In this document: one piece after another, positions 7,055 to 13,543 of the stretch
Position numbering within the stretch: the stretch's first letter is position 1
Layout: every line of letters starts with the position of its first letter
Source of the DNA: an uncultured Spirochaetaceae bacterium
GTDB lineage: Bacteria > Spirochaetota > Spirochaetia > Sphaerochaetales > Sphaerochaetaceae
DNA: 37,623 bases
Direction: 5' to 3'
NCBI GenBank assembly: GCA_944389105.1
Contig: CALXLD010000040.1
Location: 1 to 37,623 of the forward strand
Notes under the pieces: model-generated
Told to the model about the DNA's origin: nothing
Database searches by the model: none
Seen by the model: only the letters and a program-made list of their open reading frames with translations
Program-made: the position numbers and the translations under genes

Positions 7055-8182
7055 TTAGAAAGATACCGAAATGGAAGGTACGATCCAGAGGCCAGCTGCA
7101 GACTTGTCAGTTGCATAGTAGTTGTCATCATAAGCATATGATGTACCGCCGCCATACTCAATTCCAAGCTTGTATGTAACATTGGAAAGTGTATATCCGA
7201 TGTCTCCTCCGATATACCAGGAATCAGCAAACTCTGACAGGTTGTATGCACCGAAATACACATCAAGAAGCATGTTCTCAACAGCAGAGAAATCTACGCC
7301 TGTGTAGAGGAAATGCTCTGTTCTGTCGTTGCCATATGACTTGAGACCATACTGAGCTTCGAAGCCAACAGCATCAAAAGCACCATAAACAGCAGCTGCG
7401 AAGATATTGTTGTTATCTTCAAACTGATACTTCTCAGAAAGACCTACACCAAGGCTGAAATCAAGACCGATAAGAGTTGCAAGGTCAACATTGGCAGAAG
7501 CACCAATCATTCCATGGCCATAGTTGTTTGTTGCATTTGTGTCAACGCCAGAATCCTCGCCATCTCCCTTGAGGACGTATGTTGCGGATACTGCAAGACC
7601 ATCGAGAGGCTTGACAAGAGCAGATACCATGAAGTCTCCTTCCTGAGCTCCGAGATGTGCAAAACTATCTTCAACATCATCAACTGTTGCCGGAGAACCA
7701 CCGATCATCAAGTCGAAGAAATCTCCATAACCAAGGTTAAGGGCAACCTTAAGACCGCCATCTGCAGTTCTGATTCTGTCAAGGTTCTTCTGCATGCTAT
7801 AAGCTCTGAGACCTGTAAGACGATCATTTGCATAGAAAGAAAGATCTACGGACCAATCTGTTGTTGTACCGAAAGCTGCGGCAATGGACTTTGCAAGATC
7901 TACAGTGATGTCACCGGAAATCTCACCGGCCTCATCTGTAACCATAGCACCTTCAAGAGTTACATTCCAAAGGCCGTTATCATCGCCGATATTGAGATTA
8001 AGCGATGTAGTATTTGTATCCTCTCCATCATCACCCATGATGTGAGTTCTCCATTCGTTTTCACGGTTGTTGTACTGGAAAGCATATCCGGCAGTAAGTG
8101 AACCTGAGAAGTCTACTGCTGCAGAGACAGCTGACAGAGCCATCGCGAGAACAAGCAGCGACACAATTAGTTTTTTCATCAT
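7055..8182 (-). CDS. Outer-membrane beta-barrel protein
   Basis: A 375-residue protein with a clear signal peptide (MMKK basic start, hydrophobic core LIVSLLVLAMALSAVS, probable cleavage after AVSA). The mature part alternates hydrophobic and polar residues as in transmembrane strands (for example SLTAGYAFQYNN, LGVGLSEKYQFEDN, VTYKLGIEYGGG). It ends in SISVSF, a terminal-Phe beta signal for barrel assembly. It is rich in Asp, Gly, Asn and Tyr and has no Cys. It resembles the abundant porin-like proteins of spirochaetes and other diderms, but I cannot name a family. GGGAGA lies just before the first ATG. It is monocistronic with its own terminator. No confident promoter was found in the 176-bp upstream gap. 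Confidence 0.8.
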   Translation of the reverse strand: MMKKLIVSLLVLAMALSAVSAAVDFSGSLTAGYAFQYNNRENEWRTHIMGDDGEDTNTTSLNLNIGDDNGLWNVTLEGAMVTDEAGEISGDITVDLAKSIAAAFGTTTDWSVDLSFYANDRLTGLRAYSMQKNLDRIRTADGGLKVALNLGYGDFFDLMIGGSPATVDDVEDSFAHLGAQEGDFMVSALVKPLDGLAVSATYVLKGDGEDSGVDTNATNNYGHGMIGASANVDLATLIGLDFSLGVGLSEKYQFEDNNNIFAAAVYGAFDAVGFEAQYGLKSYGNDRTEHFLYTGVDFSAVENMLLDVYFGAYNLSEFADSWYIGGDIGYTLSNVTYKLGIEYGGGTSYAYDDNYYATDKSAAGLWIVPSISVSF

Positions 8183-8358
8183 TGATTCTCCCTTAAATTT
8201 GTTAGGTTACTTCAATTATCCGAGCCACCTATATAGCCCATACGACCTTAAACTGCGCGGAATATGGATAATAAGAAAGGAAATATGGTAAATATGGGAA
8301 TTTCATGAAGATTGAAACACTATTCAATCAGTACATGTCTGTATGATAAGCTATTGCC

Positions 8359-8904
8359 ATGAATTTTCTTATAGCATCGGATATACATGGCTCTGCTTCC
8401 AGAGCCACAGGACTTGCAGATATATACAGAAAAGGCGGCTTCAGAAAAATGCTTCTTCTCGGAGATCTTCTTTATCATGGTCCAAGAAACGACCTGCCAG
8501 AAGAATACAATCCAAAAGAAGTGATAAAGATCCTTTCGGAACTGAAGAATGAGATCATCTCTGTAAGAGGAAACTGTGAAGCAGAAGTGGACCAGATGGT
8601 CCTGCCCTTCCCGGTTCTCTCTGAAAGCAGCGTTGTCTTTGCAGACAATATGACGCTCTTTCTGACTCATGGGCACATTCACACACCTGAAAAGCATCCG
8701 GAAGGAATTGATGTATTTATCTCAGGACATACCCACATACCTGTTCTTGAGAAACGAGATGGGACAATCTATCTGAATCCAGGCTCTGTCTCAATTCCCA
8801 AAGGAGGTTTTCCGCCAAGCTATGCAATCTGGGACTATCCCGAGATAAAAGTTGTATCGCTTGAAGATGGAAAGAACCTCTTTACTTTGACGCTGGGAAC
8901 GTGA
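8359..8904 (+). CDS. yfcE: YfcE-type metallophosphoesterase
   Basis: A 181-residue calcineurin-like phosphoesterase of normal length for YfcE/MJ0936. The metal-ligand motifs occur in order: DIHG near residue 8, GDLLYHGPRNDLP near 35, the GNC motif (SVRGNCEAEVD), THGH, and GHTHIP, followed by NPGS. YfcE hydrolyses phosphodiesters in vitro with Mn2+; the cellular substrate is not settled. No ribosome site is visible before the ATG. A TATGAT box lies 11 nt upstream, so the untranslated leader may be very short. The gene ends inside the convergent histidine kinase gene with a 23-bp overlap. Confidence 0.9.
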   Translation: MNFLIASDIHGSASRATGLADIYRKGGFRKMLLLGDLLYHGPRNDLPEEYNPKEVIKILSELKNEIISVRGNCEAEVDQMVLPFPVLSESSVVFADNMTLFLTHGHIHTPEKHPEGIDVFISGHTHIPVLEKRDGTIYLNPGSVSIPKGGFPPSYAIWDYPEIKVVSLEDGKNLFTLTLGT

Positions 8905-10378
8905 GGGTAACAGAAACGACGCCATCGTTTTCGGAAATCATTACGCTGCCCTCATGCAATTCCATTATCTGATAGACAATCGGAAGGCCAAGTCCGGAAC
9001 CACCTGCGGTTCTGGAGGAATCTCCACGGGCCCATGGTTCGAAGAACTGAGGAAGAGGAGACGGAAGCGTACCCTTATTACGTACTGTAATCAGAACACT
9101 CTCGCTTCTCTTTTCTACTGAAGCGCTTATTGGATCTCCGGTCTTATATGATTCGGAATTTGAAAGGATTTCCTTAAGTGCTCTTGTAATCAGGAGGGGA
9201 TCTGCATAGATAACAGTATCATCATCAGGCAGCTGGATATCAAAGCCATCTTCTTCCGATGCTTCTTTAAGAAGGGAAAGAACGGAAACTTCTGTCTTGC
9301 TTACCTTTACATCAGGAGAAAGCAGGTAAGAATAGTAAGCGACAGACTGGATTCTCTGCATGAGCGTATCATTCTCTTTCTGCATGCTCTCTATAAGGTT
9401 CCTGTCTATCGGAAAAACGCCATCCAATGCTCCGCTGATGAGAATATTGAGGCTGGTTACAGGTGTATTGAGATCGTGGGAAATATTCCTGATCCATTCC
9501 TTTCTTGATTTCTGGTGTCTGGAAAGATCCTTTCCAAGCGCTGTGATGGATCCGGCTATCTCCGCCATCTCATCAGTATTCTGCTTCGGAAGATTGACAT
9601 CATAATAACCGCGCGAAAGCAGTGTCAGCGACTGCTGTATCTCCTTTACGCTTTTTGCGCTGTTCTTCGAGACAACAGCTGCAAGGATGACAGAGACTAT
9701 GAGGGCAACAGGCAGGGATATCAGGAAGGCAATGAAAAGCTCTTTTGTCGCAAAGAGCGTAGGAGCATAGTAATTCATCCTGTAGACAAGGACATCGTGA
9801 TACCCTGCAGTCTCCCCATTGACTTCTATCTTTATTGTTCCCGCAATATCCTGGTCCGCAACAATCGAAGGAAGCGATACCTGCATGTTTTCCTCTTCCT
9901 GGGTTTCTGAAAGAGACACCAGAACAGGAGCTGGGGTATCGGGGAAAGTCGTCATAGACAGCACATACCTTGCTCCCGGGATATCCCTGTCATCATAAGT
10001 GATGGAATCCTGATATGAGAGCTTAAGGCGTCCCTGCGGGATAGGAAGCGAGAAATTCCTCCGCTGCTCAGGCGATGGCATCTGCTCTCCTGCCGGAGAA
10101 GTTCCGAGAGAAAGAAGGAAGCGTCCATCCTTATCACGGACAAGGACTCCGGAAATTCTCTCTGTTGTGCGGGAAATCATGACGTTCATGACATTATCAG
10201 CATCATCGATATTGCCAATCGCGTTTTTCAGAGATGTTATAAATTCCTCAAAAACCAGATTCTTCCAGCTATTGGCAAGATGCCAGTTCCCGACAAACAG
10301 TACCATGCACTGCACGCATATAGCTGCAAATGCAATCAGTACTATTGACAGAAAAAGCCGGAAAAACTGATGACGCAT
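8882..10378 (-). CDS. Membrane sensor histidine kinase
   Basis: A 498-residue HisKA-type kinase. TM1 spans about residues 5-29, an extracytoplasmic sensor domain spans about 30-212, TM2 spans about 215-237, and a HAMP linker spans about 238-290. The phospho-acceptor is H301 in RNISHDLNTPVTSL, and the ATPase has an N box (EILSNSESY) and a G2 box (GGSGLGLPIVYQI). The G1 position usually holding Asp (DxGxG) reads NKGTL; Asn here is known in other kinases. The frame extends upstream to 10429, but the ATG at 10378 lies 1 nt after the regulator's stop with AAGAAGG nearby, so it is preferred. It forms an operon with the two regulators upstream. The signal sensed is unknown. Confidence 0.92.
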   Translation of the reverse strand: MRHQFFRLFLSIVLIAFAAICVQCMVLFVGNWHLANSWKNLVFEEFITSLKNAIGNIDDADNVMNVMISRTTERISGVLVRDKDGRFLLSLGTSPAGEQMPSPEQRRNFSLPIPQGRLKLSYQDSITYDDRDIPGARYVLSMTTFPDTPAPVLVSLSETQEEENMQVSLPSIVADQDIAGTIKIEVNGETAGYHDVLVYRMNYYAPTLFATKELFIAFLISLPVALIVSVILAAVVSKNSAKSVKEIQQSLTLLSRGYYDVNLPKQNTDEMAEIAGSITALGKDLSRHQKSRKEWIRNISHDLNTPVTSLNILISGALDGVFPIDRNLIESMQKENDTLMQRIQSVAYYSYLLSPDVKVSKTEVSVLSLLKEASEEDGFDIQLPDDDTVIYADPLLITRALKEILSNSESYKTGDPISASVEKRSESVLITVRNKGTLPSPLPQFFEPWARGDSSRTAGGSGLGLPIVYQIMELHEGSVMISENDGVVSVTLTFPASK

Positions 10379-10379
10379 C

Positions 10380-11072
10380 TTATGCCTTCTTCCCCGAGAA
10401 GCGATAGCCATAGCCACGCACTGTATCAATCCAGGAACCTGGCTTGAGCTTTGCCCTGATATTCTTTATATGCGTATCTACAACCCTTTCATAACTTTCG
10501 AAACTATAATCAAAGCATTCCTCAAGAATCTGTGAACGCGTAATAAGATTAGGAGCATTCGAAGCCAGATAGAAGACAATCCTCCATTCTGCTGCGGTAA
10601 GCGAAATAGGAGTTCCGTTTATAGAAAGGATATGCTCGTTATCATCAATCATAAGAACATTATCCTCATCCTTATAACTGAAGACATTGTCAGTTGAATC
10701 ATCGCTTTCATCGATTCTTCTGAAAAGAGCCTGAATACGGAGAACAAGCTCCTTCGGGCTGAAAGGCTTGGAAATATAATCATCGGCACCAAGTTCAAAA
10801 CCAAGGATCCTGTCTGATTCCTCGGTCCTGGCAGTAAGGAAGATTACCGGAAGTCTCGGGAAACGCTGCTTAATTTCCTTTACGAACGCAAAGCCATCTC
10901 CATCAGGGAGCATGACATCCTGAATCAGGAGATCAGGTACACGGTCTTCAAAAGCGGCCCTCACTTCTTCGATGTTCTTCTGCCCTACAGCCTCATAACC
11001 GGAGATAGCAAGGTACTGAACAACACCATTCCTTATTACATCATGATCTTCTACGACATATACCAGTTTCAT
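10380..11072 (-). CDS. OmpR-family response regulator (canonical)
   Basis: A 230-residue regulator. The receiver has acidic residues E8-D9, phospho-acceptor D52 in LIQDVMLPDGDGF, the Thr of FLTAR, and the Lys of ISKPF. The C-terminal winged helix carries the recognition segment VVDTHIKNIRAK and ends TVRGYGYRF. A TTG in frame at 11108 is possible, but I took the ATG at 11072 because it begins directly with the first receiver strand (MKLVYVVEDHD). It is followed 1 nt after its stop by the kinase start, so it is the cognate partner. It has the same length and layout as the atypical regulator just upstream and is clearly a paralogue. Confidence 0.92.
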   Translation of the reverse strand: MKLVYVVEDHDVIRNGVVQYLAISGYEAVGQKNIEEVRAAFEDRVPDLLIQDVMLPDGDGFAFVKEIKQRFPRLPVIFLTARTEESDRILGFELGADDYISKPFSPKELVLRIQALFRRIDESDDSTDNVFSYKDEDNVLMIDDNEHILSINGTPISLTAAEWRIVFYLASNAPNLITRSQILEECFDYSFESYERVVDTHIKNIRAKLKPGSWIDTVRGYGYRFSGKKA

Positions 11073-11156
11073 GTCTCTGAGTTTCGCGTAATGCAATGCT
11101 GTTGGCAATAAATCAGGCTCAAACTACACACGAAAAACAGAAAATAAAATACAGCT

Positions 11157-11849
11157 TCACGAATGGACCGAAGAACCTCGGAAACGATAGCCATAACCCC
11201 TGACAGTTTCAATCCACTCAACCCCGCCCGCACCAAGCTTCGCCCTGATATTCTTTATGTGGGTGTCTATTATCCTATCGTAGCTTTCAAGACTTTCAGG
11301 AAAGCACGACTGAAGAAGCTGCAGTCTGGAAACCAGGCTACCTGCATTGCCGATCAGGAATGAAAGTATCTTCCATTCAGAAGCGGTAAATCTTATTTCC
11401 CTGCCATCGATTGAAGCTGAATGGGCATCCCAGTTTATCGAGAAAGTCTGATTCCGAAGATACCACACTGATTCCGGAGAAACTCTCTTCTTGCGCCTCC
11501 GCAGAATGGAAACAGCGCGAAGCGTCACTTCCTTCATGGAATAAGGTTTGCCGACAAAATCATCACAGCCAAGTTCAAAACTCATTATCCTATCGCTTTC
11601 ACTTACCCTGCGAGAGGCAATCATTATCGGAAGAGGATATCGTATATGTGTTTTCCTCAGGAACTGGAAACCATCGCCATCGGAGAAATCCAGCTCCATT
11701 ATCAGCAGATCAGGCAGGAGTTTCTGCATAGCTTTTCCAAGGTCAGAAAGCAGTGAAAAACCTTCGACCGAAAAACCTTGAACTGAGAAATACTGCTGGA
11801 GCTTCAGCCTGGATTCTGAATCAGGATCAGCGATATAGATATATGCCAT
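11157..11849 (-). CDS. Atypical OmpR-family regulator, phospho-acceptor Asp replaced by Glu
   Basis: A 230-residue paralogue of the next gene. It has a full receiver fold and a winged helix (VRGYGYRF), but key receiver residues differ. The phospho-acceptor position is E52 (codon GAG at 11694-11696, context LIMELDFSDGDGF). The acidic pocket is IADPD instead of VEDHD, and the switch Thr is Ser (IASRR), while the Lys of GKPY is kept. Glu often mimics phospho-Asp, so the protein may be constitutively active or work as a phosphorylation-independent partner. The recognition helices of the two paralogues are almost identical (IIDTHIKNIRAK versus VVDTHIKNIRAK), so shared DNA sites are likely. No good ribosome site is seen. 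It is 84 bp upstream of the canonical regulator on the same strand. Confidence 0.9.
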   Translation of the reverse strand: MAYIYIADPDSESRLKLQQYFSVQGFSVEGFSLLSDLGKAMQKLLPDLLIMELDFSDGDGFQFLRKTHIRYPLPIMIASRRVSESDRIMSFELGCDDFVGKPYSMKEVTLRAVSILRRRKKRVSPESVWYLRNQTFSINWDAHSASIDGREIRFTASEWKILSFLIGNAGSLVSRLQLLQSCFPESLESYDRIIDTHIKNIRAKLGAGGVEWIETVRGYGYRFRGSSVHS

Positions 11850-12083
11850 TAAAATAGCAAATACAGCCGAAAATCTCCTTAATCAACACAAAGGGTTGAA
11901 ATTACACAGAAATGGGAGAATTATCAAGTTTCTATATCAATTCTTCACTGTTAAAACACTGCTGCAAAATGAAAAATCCATTATTTTCTATTTTTATAAC
12001 ATGCCAATAAACCCCAGATAAACAGAAGAATAAATCGGACAATCTTATTCCTCACATAGTACAAACAATGTATTATCATAAAA

Positions 12084-12431
12084 GTGAAACTGAGATGGCT
12101 TGGCGACGGAGCAGCAGCCGCTATTTATATTCTATCGATAATTCTGTCCCTCATGTCTGTTTCTTCCGGTGGAGATATCCTCACCGTAGAAACGGAAAGC
12201 GGGACATTTGCCTATTCGATGAATGAAAATGGAATATACTCCTTCGAAGGACCGCTGGGCATAACTGAAATAGAGATAAAAGACGGAAGAGCACGGGTAG
12301 TTTCCTCGCCTTGCAGAAACGGACTCTGCATGCAGTCAGGATGGTCAAGTACTTTATGCTGCCTGCCAAACAGGATAATAGCCACAACCAGACTGAATGG
12401 AGAAGGAGGAGTCGATGCTGTCTCAGGATAG
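12084..12431 (+). CDS. NusG domain II-like (DUF1312) protein
   Basis: A 115-residue protein with one N-terminal membrane helix (about 9-27, AAAAIYILSIILSLMSV) and a small extracytoplasmic beta domain. The family signature is present: a Cys-containing turn (SPCRNGLCMQSGW) followed by CCLPNRIIA. It is related in fold to the second domain of NusG but is membrane tethered. The start is GTG with no ribosome site. TATTAT/TATCAT boxes lie just upstream, so a leaderless mRNA is possible. Its 3' end overlaps the Gx-transporter start by 17 bp, and this pairing recurs in many anaerobes. The function is not established. Confidence 0.85.
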   Translation: MKLRWLGDGAAAAIYILSIILSLMSVSSGGDILTVETESGTFAYSMNENGIYSFEGPLGITEIEIKDGRARVVSSPCRNGLCMQSGWSSTLCCLPNRIIATTRLNGEGGVDAVSG

Positions 12432-13458
12432 GATAAGCCGTCTTGCGGCCCTTTCGCTCTTTCTAAGCGCAATAGAGCTGTTCATCCCGAGATTCCTCCC
12501 CTTCTTCAGATTGGGATTATCCAACATTCCACTGCTGATGGCTCTGGATCTGAACCCCTCTTCATTTATCGTTCTATGCCTGCTGAAAGGAATAGGAACA
12601 AGCTATACTGCAGGAAACCTCTTCTCAGTATTTGCCCTGATATCCCTTCTGCAGTCCGTTCTTTCAGGAATAGTGATGTATACATCTAATAAGGTAATGG
12701 GAAGGGCTTTATCGCGTTATGGGATTTCTCTTCTTGGTGCGCTTATCAGCTCAGTAACCCAGATATTCCTTGCAGCCCTTTATGCAGGAAGAGGAACTCT
12801 TGCATTTCTGCCAGTGATGCTCATGCTTTCCTTTCCAGCTGCAATCATCACAGCATACCTTTCCGGAAAGATTCCGGAACCGGAGATGCTCTTCCCTGAG
12901 TCCGGTACAGATACAGGGAAATCAAGGCTAAGCATCTTTCTGCTTATAGTTTCAGGCGCCGCAATGATGATGACAGAGTCTCTTCCCTTCCTTATTCCAT
13001 CCGTAATCGCAGCTTTCATCTTCCAGCATGCAGCAGGAAGGAAAATAAAGCCAATGCCGCACCTTATGATGCTCTTCTTTATGCTGCTGTCAGCTCTACT
13101 TGTACCCCATGGGAAAGTACTTGCGACAGTTTTTTCCTATCCCGTCACAGAAGGATCCCTGATTGATGGGCTCTCAAGAGGACTGAGATTGTCCGGAGGA
13201 ATTGCTATTTCCCAGGCTTTTTCCAGGATAATCAGACCGGGAAATGGCATTATAGGAAAATCTATTTCTATGTTCACAATGCTTTTATCATCATTCCGGA
13301 ACACGACAGGAAACTTATGGGACAGATTTCTGGAAGTCCTGCATTGCAAAGAAATCCAGAATACCGAAGAAAGCCATGTTAATGTTCCGGTTTTCACATC
13401 AATCTGCGTTTCAATCATTATAACTGCATTTGCAATTGCTGATTGCGTCTTTTTCTGA
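12415..13458 (+). CDS. Gx transporter family membrane protein (Hpre_diP_synt_I)
   Basis: A 347-residue polytopic membrane protein. Its first half (about 1-165) has the Gx/'heptaprenyl diphosphate synthase component I' pattern, with RLAALSLFLSAIELFIPRF, FRLGLSNIPLLMAL, LLKGIGTSYTAGNLFS and the SLLGALISSVTQI helix. The enzyme name is historical and the protein looks like an ECF-type substrate-binding membrane component. Most relatives are about half this length. The C-terminal half holds further helices and a segment LIDGLSRGLRLSGGIAIS that resembles the transmembrane (EcfT/CbiQ) coupling family, so this may be a fused transporter (inference). The ATG at 12415 has GGAGG 5 nt upstream; an in-frame ATG at 12397 lacks one. 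It is translationally coupled to the NusG-II gene. Confidence 0.78.
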   Translation: MLSQDRISRLAALSLFLSAIELFIPRFLPFFRLGLSNIPLLMALDLNPSSFIVLCLLKGIGTSYTAGNLFSVFALISLLQSVLSGIVMYTSNKVMGRALSRYGISLLGALISSVTQIFLAALYAGRGTLAFLPVMLMLSFPAAIITAYLSGKIPEPEMLFPESGTDTGKSRLSIFLLIVSGAAMMMTESLPFLIPSVIAAFIFQHAAGRKIKPMPHLMMLFFMLLSALLVPHGKVLATVFSYPVTEGSLIDGLSRGLRLSGGIAISQAFSRIIRPGNGIIGKSISMFTMLLSSFRNTTGNLWDRFLEVLHCKEIQNTEESHVNVPVFTSICVSIIITAFAIADCVFF

Positions 13459-13487
13459 AAGCATATATCTTTTTTCTTGGTTGAAGA

Positions 13488-13516
13488 TTGACACTCTTCT
13501 GTGATTTAACTATAAA
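13488..13516 (+). promoter_or_regulatory. Strong promoter of adhE
   Basis: A perfect -35 TTGACA (13488-13493), a 17-nt spacer, and TATAAA (13511-13516). An AAAGGAG ribosome site (13531-13537) lies 6 nt before the ATG. This is the most consensus-like sigma-70-type promoter in the window and fits a highly expressed fermentation gene. I did not recognise a clear Rex operator. Confidence 0.85.
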
Positions 13517-13543
13517 TCTTTATCGATAAGAAAGGAGCAATAT

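Noticed and set aside
7514..8101. 195-residue Cys- and Ile-rich ORF on the plus strand
   Set aside because: It lies wholly antisense to the outer-membrane barrel gene, with low-complexity composition caused by the other strand.
13441..13543. Rex (NADH-sensing) operator upstream of adhE
   Set aside because: No convincing TTGTTAAnnnnTTAACAA-like palindrome is present; only partial matches were seen.
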